Shown here: positions 10,162-25,108 of the stretch, in pieces
How positions within the stretch are numbered: position 1 is the first letter of the stretch
Layout: each line of letters begins with the position of its first letter
From: Arthrobacter sp. AQ5-06
GTDB taxonomy: Bacteria > Actinomycetota > Actinomycetes > Actinomycetales > Micrococcaceae
DNA length: 64,000 nucleotides
Assembly (NCBI RefSeq): GCF_003287955.1
Contig: NZ_QMKP01000006.1
Span: forward strand, 124,001-188,000
Direction: 5' to 3'
The notes under the pieces: model-generated
What the model was told of the DNA's origin: nothing
Databases searched by the model: none
The model's input: the letters and a program-made list of their open reading frames with translations, nothing else
Program-made: the position numbers and the translations under genes

Positions 10162-11026
10162 CTATTCGCCGCGGAGACCAACAAGTGTGCGCAACGCAGC
10201 ATCACGGAGACCCTGGGCTCCCGGACCGGCAACCAGGATATCCCGGCTGGACGTCCCCAGGACCTGCGGGTACGCGGCCCCGAAGGTCCGGCGCAAGTCC
10301 GCAGGGGTGGCCCCCTGGGCGCCCAGTCCCGGGGCCAGAATGGGGCCGCGGACCGAGGGCAGGTCAAGGTGAAGGTCAGTCAACGCTGACCCGACGGTGG
10401 CGCCGACGACGAGTCCAACGGACCCCAGGCTGCCGGCATAACGGCTGTTCTCTGCCGCTGCCGCCTCGATGATCCGCCGAGCCACGGAGTCGGCTCCGCC
10501 CACATGCTGCACGGAGGCCCCCTCCGGATTGGAGGTCAGTGCCAGGACAAAAACGCCGCGGCCGTTGTCCGCTGCCAGGTCAAGGGCCGGGCGGAGCGAC
10601 TCAAACCCCAGGTACGGGCTGAGGGTCACGGAGTCGGCTGCCAGAGACGAGCCGTCCCGCAGCCAGGCGTCCGCGTAGGCGGCCATCGTGGAGCCGATAT
10701 CCCCCCGCTTGGCGTCAGCAATGGTGAGCACCTGTGCCTGCGCTGCCGCTGCCAGGACCTCTTCAAGAACTGCCATCCCGGCCGACCCGTGGCGCTCGTA
10801 AAGCGCCACCTGCGGCTTCACCGCGGCAGCGAGGGAACCGACAGCCTCCAGGACCGTCAGCGAAAACCGCCTCAGCCCTGCGGCGTCGTCGGTCAGTCCC
10901 CAGTCCTTCAGGAGTGCCGGGTGCGGGTCAATGCCCACGCACAGCGGCCCGCGGGCCGCCATGGCCGCCCCGAGCCGGGAGCCGAAGGACTCCCGGCCGG
11001 CGGGGCTTGATGAGGTGGATCCGGCC

Positions 11027-11034
<8 letters not shown>
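10162..11034 (-). CDS. pyrF: Orotidine 5'-phosphate decarboxylase (type 2)
   Basis: A 290-residue OMP decarboxylase, the last step of UMP synthesis. [16 protein letters not shown] near residue 32 and the active-site block [18 protein letters not shown] identify the longer type 2 group found in Mycobacterium and Myxococcus. The catalytic Lys lies in DAKRGD. Its start overlaps the carB stop by 8 bp, so it ends the pyr operon by translational coupling. Confidence 0.96.
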
Positions 11035-14370
<3,336 letters not shown>

Positions 14371-14371
<1 letters not shown>

Positions 14372-15633
14372 TACTTCTTGTCCTCAGTCTTGGAATCGGT
14401 GGTGTTCTCTGAGCCGGTTTTGGTGACGGCCATCAGGTCGATGAAACGGTCAAACAGATAAGCGGCGTCGTGCGGGCCGGCTGCGGCTTCCGGGTGGTAC
14501 TGCACCGAGAAGGCGGGGATGTCCAGGCACGCGAGGCCTTCGACGACGTCGTCGTTGAGGCTGATGTGGCTGACCTCGACGCGGCCGTAACGCTCCTCGG
14601 GAGCCTGCGTGGCGCCGTCGAGCGGTGCGTCCACAGCGAAGCCGTGGTTCTGCGAGGTGATCTCCACTTTGCCGGTGCGGCGGTCCAGGACGGGCTGGTT
14701 GATGCCGCGGTGGCCGTAGCGCAGCTTGTAGGTGCCAAAGCCCAGGGCGCGTCCCAGGATCTGGTTGCCGAAGCAGATGCCGAAGTACGGCAGTTTCTCG
14801 TCGAGGACGGAGCGCAGCAGCTTGACCTGGGCGTCCGCCGTGGCGGGGTCGCCGGGGCCGTTGGACATAAAGAAGCCGTCCGGGTTGACGGCCTTGACGT
14901 CCTCGAGGGTGGAGGTTGCCGGCAGGACATGGACCCGGACGCCGCGCTCGGCGAAGCGGACGGGGGTCATGGCCTTGATGCCGAGGTCGATCGCGGCAAT
15001 GCTGAAGCGCGGCTCGCCGTCCCAGCCGTGGTCCTTGGGGTCCACCATGTAGGCCTTGTCCACGCTGACTTCCTCGGCCAGGCGGGCGCCTTCCATCGGG
15101 GCGCTGGCCAGGACCGCGTCAAGAAGTTCCTTGTCCGTGGCCTTGGCGGCCTCACCCGAGAAGATGCCGGCACGCATGGTCTTGTGCTCGCGCAGGTGCC
15201 GGGTAATGGCACGCGTGTCCACGCCCTGGATACCGACGATCCCCTGCTCAACGAGCTCCTCGTCCAGGGAGCGTTCGGAGCGCCAGTTGGAGGGGCGGCG
15301 GGCGGCGTCGCGGACGATGTAGCCAGCCACCCAGATGCGCCGGGACTCGGCGTCGTCGCTGTTTACACCCGTGTTGCCGATGTGTGGCGCTGTCTGCACC
15401 ACCAACTGGCGGGCGTAGGAAGGATCGGTGATGGTTTCCTGGTAGCCGGTCATGCCGGTGGCGAACACTGCCTCGCCCAGGGCGGTGCCCTGCGCGCCGT
15501 AGCTGGTGCCGCGGAACATGCGGCCGTCCTCCAGGACCAGCACCGCCGGTGTGGGAACTGGGGTGAAAAGGGCTGCTGGTGCCGCAGTCTCTGCTTTTGC
15601 TGTCGCTGTTTCTGTCACTGTCTTACTTTCCAC
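14371..15633 (-). CDS. carA: Carbamoyl-phosphate synthase small subunit
   Basis: A 420-residue glutamine amidotransferase subunit that feeds ammonia to CarB. The N-terminal CPSase domain occupies about 30-200. The class I glutaminase domain has nucleophile C287 in [16 protein letters not shown] and the HPE pair near the C-terminus ([18 protein letters not shown]). A low-complexity Thr/Ala-rich tail precedes residue 25. It uses a GTG start and overlaps the upstream membrane-protein gene by 11 bp, evidence for one transcript. Confidence 0.97.
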
Positions 15634-16153
15634 TCTGGGGATCCTGGGAATGTTCCTGGGGGGCTGCGGCGATCAATTGCTGAAGGGAGTCATAGAGGGC
15701 GTCTTTGTCGGCGGCCCGGCGGGTCCGGAAGCCCGTGTCGAGTTCGTGGGTCCCGAGGTCCCAGGTGAGGACCAGGAGGCCGTCCTTTTCAACGAACTTG
15801 CCGGCCATTCCGCTTTCCTGCCGGACGGCGGAGAGGCTTCCAGCCGGGATGTAGAGCGCCGGCGCACCGGTTCTGTCGAAGAGGACGCCATGTGGGTACA
15901 CGCTGAGAACGGCATTGGTCCGGATGCCGAGCCTGTGTACCGCGATCCGGTCCAGCCAGTCTCCGGCGGTGGTGGACGCAACGTACTGGCCGTCGGCCCC
16001 GGCGAGCGGCACCCCGGGCGCCTCAGGTACGGCCGGCAACCGGCCGACGTCGGCCTGCCGCCTGAGGCGGTTACGCCATCCTGCCCAGATCATCAGCAGG
16101 ACGACGGCGATGAGCACCGTGGTGATGAGGCCGGTGAGTAGCTTGGTGTCCAT
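15623..16153 (-). CDS. PH-like-domain membrane protein of the pyr operon
   Basis: A 176-residue protein with one N-terminal membrane helix (about residues 5-26, [19 protein letters not shown]), a basic stop-transfer stretch (RNRLRRQ), and a soluble domain of beta-rich character resembling the PH-like domain annotated for this position in Actinobacteria. The equivalent M. tuberculosis gene lies between pyrC and carA and has no assigned function. It overlaps the pyrC stop (TGATG) and the carA start, so it is translated as an operon member. The topology suggests a cytoplasmic soluble domain. It might tether or sense pathway enzymes at the membrane, but that is inference. Confidence 0.82.
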   Translation of the reverse strand: MDTKLLTGLITTVLIAVVLLMIWAGWRNRLRRQADVGRLPAVPEAPGVPLAGADGQYVASTTAGDWLDRIAVHRLGIRTNAVLSVYPHGVLFDRTGAPALYIPAGSLSAVRQESGMAGKFVEKDGLLVLTWDLGTHELDTGFRTRRAADKDALYDSLQQLIAAAPQEHSQDPQSGK

Positions 16154-17505
16154 CAGGAGGCGCCTGCCGCAGCCGCCGCGGATTCGCGGTACGGCGTGTT
16201 GAGCTTGCCGTCCAGGACGGTGGGGTGGCCCTTGTAGAAGGTGGCCACCACCTGGCCCGGCAACTCCAGGCCGGCGAAGGGCGAATTGCGGCCCATGGTC
16301 GCCATCTTGGCCGGGTCAACCGTCCAGCGGGCCGCGGGGTCCACCAGGATGATGTTGGCGGGCTCGCCAGCGTCCAGGGGACGGCCCTGGTCCGTCACTC
16401 GGCCGATCTGCGCCGCCGCGGTGGAGGTCACCCGGCTGAAATCGGCCCAGGTCATGAGGCCGGTTTCGATCATGGTGTGCTGGACCACGGAGAGTGCGGT
16501 TTCCAGCCCGGTCATGCCCATCGCGGCCTGCGCCCACTCGCATTCCTTGTGCTCGCTCGGGTGCGGGGCGTGGTCGGTGCCCACCACGTCGATGGTCCCG
16601 TCAGCCAGGCCGGCGCGGAGTGCCTGCACATCTGCATCCGTCCGCAGCGGCGGGTTGACCTTGTAGACAGGGTTGTAGCTGCGGACCAGGTCGTCAGTGA
16701 GCAGGAGGTGGTGCGGGGTGACCTCCGCGGTGACGTTGATGCCGCGTTCCTTGGCCCAGCGGATGATCTCCACGGAGCCGGCGGTGGAGACGTGGCAGAC
16801 GTGCAGGCGGGAGTTCACGTGCTGCGCCAGCAGGACGTCACGCGCGATGATGCTCTCCTCGGCGACCGCGGGCCAGCCGGTGAGTCCCAGGACGGCGGAG
16901 ACGGCGCCCTCGTTCATCTGGGCCCCGGCTGTAAGGCGGGGTTCCTGCGCGTGCTGGGCCACCACGCCGTCGAACGCTTTGACGTACTCCAGGGCGCGGC
17001 GCATCAGCACGGGATCGTGGACGCAGAGGCCGTCGTCGGAGAACATGCGAACCTGGGCGCGGGAATCGGCCATGGCGCCGAGTTCGGCGAGCTGCTCGCC
17101 GGCCAGGCCAACGGTCACGGCGCCGACCGGACGGACGTCCACCCAGCCGGCCGCGCGGCCCAGGCTGTGGACCTGTTCCACCACACCGGCGGTATCCGCC
17201 ACCGGGTTGCTGTTGGCCATGGCATGGACCGCGGTGAAGCCGCCCAAGGCGGCGGCGCGGGTGCCGGTCTCTACGGTTTCGGCATCTTCGCGGCCGGGTT
17301 CGCGCAGGTGCGTGTGCACGTCCACCATGCCGGGCAGGGCTACCAGTCCGGCGGCTTCGATGACGGTGGCTCCGTGCGCGTCTTTGTGGGCGGCAGCGGC
17401 TGCGCCCCGGGCGGCGATGACGCCGTTACTGATGAGCAGGTCCTCGGCCCCGGCGCCCAGGATCGACGCACCGCGGATCAGGTAGGTTCCGTTGTTCTCT
17501 GCCAT
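16153..17505 (-). CDS. pyrC: Dihydroorotase
   Basis: A 450-residue amidohydrolase of the type I dihydroorotase group that cyclises carbamoyl aspartate to dihydroorotate. The metal-binding motif DVHTHLREPG is at 62-71 (H64, H66). GTDHAPH near 315 supplies the active-site Asp. VCHVSTAGSVEIIRWAKERG is another conserved block. The start overlaps the pyrB stop by one base (TGATG). Confidence 0.97.
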   Translation of the reverse strand: MAENNGTYLIRGASILGAGAEDLLISNGVIAARGAAAAAHKDAHGATVIEAAGLVALPGMVDVHTHLREPGREDAETVETGTRAAALGGFTAVHAMANSNPVADTAGVVEQVHSLGRAAGWVDVRPVGAVTVGLAGEQLAELGAMADSRAQVRMFSDDGLCVHDPVLMRRALEYVKAFDGVVAQHAQEPRLTAGAQMNEGAVSAVLGLTGWPAVAEESIIARDVLLAQHVNSRLHVCHVSTAGSVEIIRWAKERGINVTAEVTPHHLLLTDDLVRSYNPVYKVNPPLRTDADVQALRAGLADGTIDVVGTDHAPHPSEHKECEWAQAAMGMTGLETALSVVQHTMIETGLMTWADFSRVTSTAAAQIGRVTDQGRPLDAGEPANIILVDPAARWTVDPAKMATMGRNSPFAGLELPGQVVATFYKGHPTVLDGKLNTPYRESAAAAAGAS

Positions 17506-18533
17506 CAGTTGCTCTCCTTGGTGGAATGGGCGGCGTTCGAAGCCGCGGTGCCCGGGGTGGCGGCTGGTTCGCGGGTTTCCCCGGAGAGCAGCAGATAGAG
17601 GGTGGCCATCCGGACCGAGACGCCGTTGCGCACCTGCGCAAGCACGGTGGAGCGGGGCGAGTCAGCGGCCGCGGAAGAAATCTCCAGGCCACGGTTCATG
17701 GGTCCGGGATGCATGATGATGGTGTCCTTCAGTCCCAGGCTGTCCAGGGCCCGGAGCCGGTTGTCATCGAAGCCCCAGCGGCGCGAGTATTCGCGGGTGG
17801 AGGGGAAGAACGAGGCGTTCATCCGTTCGCCCTGCACGCGCAGCATCATCACGGCGTCCACACCATGTGCCAGGGTGTCATCCATGTTGTAGCTGACCTT
17901 GCACGGCCAGTGTTCGACGCCGATGGGCAGCAGGGTGGGTGGCGCCACGAGGGTGACTTCGGCGCCGAGCGTGCGGAGCAGCCAGACGTTGGAGCGGGCC
18001 ACGCGGGAGTGCAGGACGTCCCCGGCGATGGCTACGCGCATGCCTTTGAGGTCTGCCCCGATGGACGCGGAGCCCGCCAGCTTTGACCAGTGCCGGCGCA
18101 TGGTGAAGGCGTCCAGGAGGGCCTGCGTGGGGTGTTCGTGGGTGCCGTCGCCGGCATTGATGACGGCGGCGTCGATCCAGTCCGTCGCGGCGAGCCGGTG
18201 CGGCGCGCCCGAGGCCCAGTGGCGGATCACGACGGCGTCCGCGCCCATGGCTGCCAGCGTCTGGGCTGTGTCCTTGAGGGATTCGCCCTTGGAGACGGAC
18301 GAGCCCTTCGCGGCGAAGTTGATGACATCGGCGGACAGCCTCTTGGCGGCTGCTTCGAAGGAGATCCGTGTGCGGGTTGAGTCTTCGAAAAAGAGGTTGA
18401 CTACGGTGCGGCCGCGGAGGGCAGGGAGCTTCTTGACTTCGCGGTCGCCTACGGCAGCCATTTCTTCGGCGGTGTCGAGGATGCGGATAGCGTTGGACAG
18501 GCTGAGGTCTTCAGTGGAGAGGAGGTGTTTCAC
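17505..18533 (-). CDS. pyrB: Aspartate carbamoyltransferase catalytic subunit
   Basis: A 342-residue transcarbamoylase that joins carbamoyl phosphate and aspartate. The carbamoyl-phosphate motif [13 protein letters not shown] is at 48-60 and the HPTQALLD block is present. No pyrI regulatory subunit is seen, as expected for Actinobacteria. It begins with GTG, overlapping the pyrR stop by 4 bp. The C-terminal 20 residues are low-complexity ([19 protein letters not shown]). Confidence 0.97.
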   Translation of the reverse strand: MKHLLSTEDLSLSNAIRILDTAEEMAAVGDREVKKLPALRGRTVVNLFFEDSTRTRISFEAAAKRLSADVINFAAKGSSVSKGESLKDTAQTLAAMGADAVVIRHWASGAPHRLAATDWIDAAVINAGDGTHEHPTQALLDAFTMRRHWSKLAGSASIGADLKGMRVAIAGDVLHSRVARSNVWLLRTLGAEVTLVAPPTLLPIGVEHWPCKVSYNMDDTLAHGVDAVMMLRVQGERMNASFFPSTREYSRRWGFDDNRLRALDSLGLKDTIIMHPGPMNRGLEISSAAADSPRSTVLAQVRNGVSVRMATLYLLLSGETREPAATPGTAASNAAHSTKESN

Positions 18534-19117
18534 GCGCCGCCCTCGATAACCACTTCGTTGACTACGGAACCGTCTGCGGCGGTGTCTGTTTCCTCAAGGC
18601 GGACCCGGACCTTCTCGGTGGACGAGGTGGGCAGGTTCTTGCCAACGTGGTCGGCCCGGATGGGCAGCTCACGGTGGCCGCGGTCGATCAGCACAGCGAG
18701 CCGGACGATCCGCGGACGGCCGAAGTCGATGATGGCGTCAAGGGCGGCCCGGATGGTGCGGCCGGAGTACAGGACATCATCGATGAGCACCACAACCTTG
18801 TTATCGATTCCCGTGCGTGGGAGCTGTGTGGGGTACGGCGGCCTGGTGGGCTGGTGGGAAAGGTCATCGCGGAACATTGTGACGTCCAACTGCCCGACAA
18901 TGGCGTTGGCGTCCACGGTGGGGTCCGCGGCTGCAATCTTGTGGGCGAGGCGGACGGCCAGCGGGTAACCGCGGCGCGGGATGCCCAGCAGGACCAGGTC
19001 CTTGGAGCCTTTGTTGGCCTCAAGGATCTCGTGGGCGATTCGAGTGAGTGCACGGTCAATGTCAGCCTGGTTGAGGACAACCCTGGCTGGAACCGGTGCG
19101 TTTGTGACAGAAGTCAA
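18530..19117 (-). CDS. pyrR: PyrR pyrimidine operon regulator / uracil phosphoribosyltransferase
   Basis: A 195-residue PyrR. The phosphoribosyltransferase PRPP motif [13 protein letters not shown] lies at 109-121. [19 protein letters not shown] is also typical. PyrR binds the pyr mRNA leader when UMP is high and lowers expression; in Mycobacterium smegmatis this acts at translation. A leader hairpin at 19137-19152 fits that model. The start is TTG at 19117, preceded by the purine-rich GGGGAGACGAGAG. pyrR is the first gene of the operon. Confidence 0.95.
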   Translation of the reverse strand: MTSVTNAPVPARVVLNQADIDRALTRIAHEILEANKGSKDLVLLGIPRRGYPLAVRLAHKIAAADPTVDANAIVGQLDVTMFRDDLSHQPTRPPYPTQLPRTGIDNKVVVLIDDVLYSGRTIRAALDAIIDFGRPRIVRLAVLIDRGHRELPIRADHVGKNLPTSSTEKVRVRLEETDTAADGSVVNEVVIEGGA

Positions 19118-19136
19118 ACTCTCGTCTCCCCTTTCC

Positions 19137-19152
19137 CCGCCTCACGGGACGG
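19137..19152 (-). promoter_or_regulatory. Predicted PyrR-binding RNA hairpin in pyr leader
   Basis: The minus-strand transcript reads CCGUCCCGUGAGGCGG. It contains UCCNGNGAGGY exactly, the core of the PyrR-binding consensus. It folds as known PyrR sites do: CC pairs with GG around the CGUGA loop, one U is bulged, and CCG pairs with CGG below. It ends 19 nt upstream of the pyrR TTG start, beside the purine-rich ribosome site, so translational repression is plausible. No terminator with a U-tract is seen between it and pyrR. Confidence 0.65.
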
Positions 19153-19217
19153 AATTAAAAAAGGATCATTTGCGTTTCAAAATTACCACATCGGCAGGGG
19201 CATCATAGGCTTCCAGT

Positions 19218-20480
19218 ATGTCCATGCACCCTCATCTGCCGGGTTCCGGCCAGGCCGGCGGGCCAGCCGGCCCACCGGATCCCTTTCCAACGCAGGCCAA
19301 CCCCAGCTGGATGGGCCGGATTGAACCGGAGTACTACCGGCCCGCGCCCGGAACCAACGCGGCTCAGCTGCCGCCGCTGGGGCCTCCGCAGGCATCCCTG
19401 GCAGGCCGGCGGCCCGCAGGCCTCCTGGCACTCACGGTAGGCGGCGCCGCCCTTGTCTTCCTGAGCTTGTTCCTGGTGGTCCCGTTCCTGCTGGCCAACA
19501 CCGGCGTGGGCGGGTTTCTGGTGGGGTTTGTGCTGTCACTGATTCCGCTGTCCGCAGTGCTCCTGGCTGTCTACCTGATCGACAGGTGGGAACCGGAACC
19601 CAAGCGGCTCCTGGTCTTCGCTTTTACCTGGGGCGCGGCCGTGTCCGTCGCCGTCACGCTGCTCATCCAGCCGTTCTTCGCCCTGACCTTCCAGTTCAGC
19701 GACGTGGCCGACCTCCAGACGTTTATGGCCACCGTCCAGGCCCCCGTGGTGGAGGAGTTCGCCAAGTCCCTGGGCCTGCTGCTGATCCTGCTGCTGGCGC
19801 GCAAACACTTCGACGGTCCGGTGGACGGCGTGGTCTTCGCCTTCACCATCGCGGGCGGCTTCGCGTTCACCGAAAACATCCTCTACTTTGGTCGGGCCAT
19901 CGCCGAATCCGCAAACCCGGGAACGGATCTGGCCCAGGTCTTCCTGCTCCGTGGCGTGATGTCGCCGTTCGCGCATGCCATCTTCACTGGAACAACCGGA
20001 CTCATCATGGGTTTCGCCGCCCGCCGCTGGCACGCCGGGGCCTCGGTACTGGCCTTTGTCATCGGACTGATCCCGGCCATGTGGCTGCATAATCGTTGGA
20101 ACAGCATGGGCGCGGGGTTCCTGGCAGAGTACATCCTGATTCAGGTGCCCATCTTTGTGCTGGCCGTTGTGGGGATCATCCTGCTCCGCGTCGCTGAAAA
20201 CCGGCTCACCCGCCAACGGCTGATGGAGTATTCCGCGGCTGGCTGGTTCAGCCCGGCAGAGGTGGAACTGTTGGCCACACCGCGCGGCAGGCGGACCGCC
20301 CTGCAGTGGGCGGCCGGCTACCACCGCCGCCCGCAGATGAAGGCGTTCCTGCACTCTGCCACCCAGCTCGCCTTCATCCGGCAGCGAATCCTCAGCGGCC
20401 GCGACGTCCGGCTTCACCAGATGGAGGAACAGCAGCAACTGCAGCGGATTCTGTCGTTGCGTGCCGCCGTCGCGGGCTGA
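19218..20480 (+). CDS. PrsW-family intramembrane metalloprotease
   Basis: A 420-residue membrane protein with about eight hydrophobic segments between residues 68 and 325. It carries the PrsW/CAAX-like protease motifs: EEFAK (E179, E180, K183), FTEN (E219), H253 and H291. In Bacillus, PrsW cleaves an anti-sigma factor; the substrate here is unknown and no anti-sigma gene lies nearby. The first 60 residues are Pro/Gly-rich and cytoplasmic. It is divergent from pyrR and ends at a strong bidirectional terminator. Confidence 0.88.
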   Translation: MSMHPHLPGSGQAGGPAGPPDPFPTQANPSWMGRIEPEYYRPAPGTNAAQLPPLGPPQASLAGRRPAGLLALTVGGAALVFLSLFLVVPFLLANTGVGGFLVGFVLSLIPLSAVLLAVYLIDRWEPEPKRLLVFAFTWGAAVSVAVTLLIQPFFALTFQFSDVADLQTFMATVQAPVVEEFAKSLGLLLILLLARKHFDGPVDGVVFAFTIAGGFAFTENILYFGRAIAESANPGTDLAQVFLLRGVMSPFAHAIFTGTTGLIMGFAARRWHAGASVLAFVIGLIPAMWLHNRWNSMGAGFLAEYILIQVPIFVLAVVGIILLRVAENRLTRQRLMEYSAAGWFSPAEVELLATPRGRRTALQWAAGYHRRPQMKAFLHSATQLAFIRQRILSGRDVRLHQMEEQQQLQRILSLRAAVAG

Positions 20481-20484
20481 CGCA

Positions 20485-20525
20485 GAAGGGACCGGCACCA
20501 CCGTATGGATGGTGCCGGTCCCTTC
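20485..20525. terminator. Bidirectional intrinsic terminator between prsW-like gene and nusB
   Basis: A perfect 15-bp stem, GAAGGGACCGGCACC (20485-20499) with GGTGCCGGTCCCTTC (20511-20525), encloses an 11-nt loop. It lies between convergent genes 5 bp after the protease stop, and would serve both directions. The U-tracts are short, as is common in high-GC genomes. Confidence 0.8.
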
Positions 20526-20556
20526 CGTCACAACGTGCTGTTCAGGCGGGTCCTGT

Positions 20557-20967
20557 TCAGGCGAGCAGCGAGGGCTTCAGCTGCTGCAGCCGGCCCAGGA
20601 GGCCGTTAATGAACGACGGCGATTCATCCGTTGAGAGCGTCTTGGACAGTGCCACTGCCTCACTGACCGCGACACCGTCAGGAACGTCGTCGTTGTACAG
20701 CAGTTCCCAGGTGCCGATCCGCAGGATGATCCGGTCCACCGAAGGCATACGTTCCAGGGTCCAGCCCTGGGAATAGGTCTCGAGGAACTCGTCGATGGCC
20801 GTCTGCTGTGAGACGACGCCCTCCACGATTTCCAAGGTGTACGGGTTCACGATCTGGTCGGTCAGTTCGCGCCGGGACCTGAGTACATCGAAAGCGGAAA
20901 CCGAACGCTGCTCAGCTTCGAAGAGGACATCCAGTGCCCTGTTACGGGCCTTACCGCGTGCGCTCAC
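20557..20967 (-). CDS. nusB: Transcription antitermination factor NusB
   Basis: A 136-residue NusB, an all-helical RNA-binding factor that with NusE (S10) joins the antitermination complex on rRNA operons. RGKARNRALDVLFEAEQR at the N-terminus and VDRIILRIGTWELLYNDDVP near 100 are the family signatures. Length is normal. It directly follows efp with a one-base junction overlap, and is the last gene of the aro-efp block. Confidence 0.96.
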   Translation of the reverse strand: MSARGKARNRALDVLFEAEQRSVSAFDVLRSRRELTDQIVNPYTLEIVEGVVSQQTAIDEFLETYSQGWTLERMPSVDRIILRIGTWELLYNDDVPDGVAVSEAVALSKTLSTDESPSFINGLLGRLQQLKPSLLA

Positions 20968-21530
20968 TACTCGCTGACCCGGCCGAGGTAGCTGCCGTCG
21001 CGAGTATCGACCTTGACCTTGGTGTTGTTCTCGACGAACAACGGAACCTGGATCTCGTAGCCGGTTTCCAGGGTTGCCGGCTTGGTGCCGGCCGAGGAGC
21101 GGTCGCCCTGCAGGCCAGGCTCGGTGTACGTGATCTCCAGGACAACGCTGGGCGGAAGTTCGATGTACAGCGGGTTGCCCTCGTGGATGGCGATGTTCAC
21201 CATCTGGTTCTCCAGCATGAAGTTGGTGGCGTCGCCAACAGTGGCGCCGGAGACGGTGAGCTGGTCGAAGTCCGAAGTATCCATAAACACGAAGTCCGCG
21301 CCGTCCTGGTACAGGTACTGGTAGTCGCGGCGGTCAACCGTGGCGGTCTCGATCTTAAGGCCGGCGTTGAACGTCTTGTCTACAACTTTGCCGGACATCA
21401 CGTTCCGCATCTTGGTCCGCACAAACGCGCCACCTTTGCCGGGCTTGACGTGCTGGAATTCAATGATGTTCCAGAGCTGGCCCTCGAGCTTAAGGACCGT
21501 TCCGTTCTTGATGTCGTTAGTGGTTGCCAC
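20967..21530 (-). CDS. efp: Elongation factor P
   Basis: A 187-residue EF-P that rescues ribosomes stalled at polyproline. The three beta-barrel domains are recognisable. The tip loop that reaches the peptidyl-transferase centre reads VKPGKGGAF, with Lys at residue 32. No EpmA or deoxyhypusine-type modification gene is in the window. The start is GTG with AGAGGATACCA just upstream. An independent -10-like TAGAAT stands about 106 nt upstream. Confidence 0.96.
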   Translation of the reverse strand: MATTNDIKNGTVLKLEGQLWNIIEFQHVKPGKGGAFVRTKMRNVMSGKVVDKTFNAGLKIETATVDRRDYQYLYQDGADFVFMDTSDFDQLTVSGATVGDATNFMLENQMVNIAIHEGNPLYIELPPSVVLEITYTEPGLQGDRSSAGTKPATLETGYEIQVPLFVENNTKVKVDTRDGSYLGRVSE

Positions 21531-21707
21531 TGGTATCCTCTGGTTTCTATCTGTCTGGTCAGTTGTCAGACGTTCTATGCCGGCCAGGCATGCCGAACGG
21601 CCCGCCAGCGCGTGTTTATCAAAAATCCAAGAACTATTCTACCGGTAAAACCAGGGCGGCTTGTGTCCGGGCCTCCCGGCCACCCACCCCAGAACCTGAC
21701 AGGCGTG
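21531..21707 (-). promoter_or_regulatory. efp upstream region with candidate promoter
   Basis: This 177-bp gap is more AT-rich near 21615-21650. On the minus strand TAGAAT (21641-21636) is a good -10 candidate; the -35 is weak. A start near 21629 would give efp a leader of about 100 nt. No small gene was recognised. Confidence 0.35.
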
Positions 21708-22225
21708 TCAGCAGGCAAGATCCAGGACGTCGCGGGCCCGCTGAAGCGCCATGGTGGACGAGTAGATCAGCGCGGCATCGGCCGATTGCGCAACACGAAG
21801 GTCCAGGGCACGGGCAAAGGCTTCCACCGCGGCGGACGTGTGTCCGGCGGCGTACTGGGTCTTGCCCAGGTATTGCAGGACCAAGGCTTCACGGTCAGTG
21901 CCCTGGAACTCCGAGAGCAACTGCCGGAACAGTTCAAGGGCGCGGTCCGTGCGGTGTGAGACACGCAGCACCTCGGCCTCAAACGTGCGGAGGCGGAAGG
22001 ACTCAGGGTCCTTGAAGCGGGCCTCCGCGAGCAGTTCGGCCGCCTCCGCAGCATGCCCCTCCACGATCAGGACGAAGATCTGGTCCGACGGGTCCGTGGA
22101 CGCCGCCAGGGCCGCGCGGCAGCCATCCTCGTTGACGATCTCCGGCAGCAGGGAGACCGGGTTGATGCGAATTCCGGGGAAGCCAGCCTCGGGCCAGTCA
22201 CTGGTGCCCGCCGCGTCGCCCTGCA

Positions 22226-22226
<1 letters not shown>
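21708..22226 (-). CDS. TPR-like hypothetical protein between aroB and efp
   Basis: A 172-residue soluble protein without signal peptide. Three or so helix pairs resembling tetratricopeptide repeats run from about residue 50 to 165 (for example EGHAAEAAELLAEARFKDPE, RALELFRQLLSEF and TSAAVEAFARALDL). TPR proteins mediate protein-protein contacts. The start codon abuts the aroB stop (22226 shared), so it belongs to the aro operon. The function is unknown; its place beside efp and nusB gives no firm hint. Confidence 0.75.
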
Positions 22227-23882
<1,656 letters not shown>

Positions 23883-23883
<1 letters not shown>

Positions 23884-25082
23884 TAGTGGCCGATCGAGTC
23901 CAGGGATGCCGGAATGTTGTCCAGGTAACCCTTGATGTTGCGGGCGGTCTCTGCCACGGAGTCACCACCGAACTTTTCGGTGACGGCTTCAGCCAAGACC
24001 AGTGCCACCATCGCCTCGGCCACAACGCCGGCGGCCGGCACGGCACAGACGTCCGAGCGCTGGTGGTGCGCCTTCGCAGGCTCCCCCGTGCTGACGTCAA
24101 CCGTGCGCAGGGCGCGGGGCACCGTGGCGATGGGCTTCATGGCGGCACGCACGCGGAGGACGTCGCCAATGCTCATGCCGCCTTCAATGCCGCCGGCCCG
24201 GTTGCTGGTCCGGATGATCTTGCCGTCCGTGTCCTTAACGATTTCGTCGTGGGCAGCGGAGCCGCGGCGCGCGGCGGTGCGGAATCCGTCGCCGACTTCG
24301 ACGCCCTTGATGGCCTGGATGCCCATCAGGGCGGCGGCGAGCCGGGAGTCGAGCCTGCGGTCCCAGTGGACGTAGCTGCCCAGTCCGGGCGGCAGCCCGT
24401 ACGCGAGGACCTCCACCACACCGCCGAGGGTTTCGCCTTCTTTGTGTGCGGCGTCAACCTCGGCCACCATGGCATCGGACGTCTCACGGTCAAAGCAGCG
24501 CAACGGATCGGCGTCGAGCGCTATCACGTTGGCTGGAACGGGCAGCGGACGGCCCTCGGGCACCGTCACGCTGGCAATGGAGACTGTATGGCTGACCAAT
24601 TCGATGCCGAGCGCCTTGAGGAACTGTGACGCGACGGTGCCCATGGCAACCCGGGTGGCAGTCTCCCGGGCGCTGGCACGTTCCAGGACGGGTCGGGCTT
24701 CGGAGAATCCGTACTTCTGCATCCCGGTGAAATCTGCATGTCCTGGACGGGGCCGGGTCAGGGGCGCGTTGCGGGCCTGGTCGGCCAGGATTTCCGGATC
24801 CACCGGATCGGCAGCCATGATCTGCTCCCACTTGGGCCATTCGGTGTTGGCGACCTGGACGGCCACCGGACCGCCCTGGGTCAGGCCATGGCGGACGCCA
24901 CCGAGAATGGTGACGACGTCCTGCTCGAACTTCATACGCGCGCCCCGGCCATAGCCAAGGCGGCGGCGAGCCAATGAATCGGCGATCTGCCCGCTGGTGA
25001 GTTCAACACCGGCGGGGACGCCTTCAATAATTCCCATCAGGGCCGGACCATGGGATTCACCGGCAGTCAACCAACGCAACAT
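23883..25082 (-). CDS. aroC: Chorismate synthase
   Basis: A 399-residue FMN-dependent enzyme that converts EPSP to chorismate. Signatures include [15 protein letters not shown] at the N-terminus, [20 protein letters not shown], and [12 protein letters not shown]. The ATG at 25082 is preferred because the family usually starts MLRW and GGATGG stands 5 nt upstream; an ATG three codons earlier (25091) is possible. aroA (EPSP synthase) is not in this window. Confidence 0.96.
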
Positions 25083-25108
25083 AATTTCCATCCTGCCACG
25101 TATGGCGG

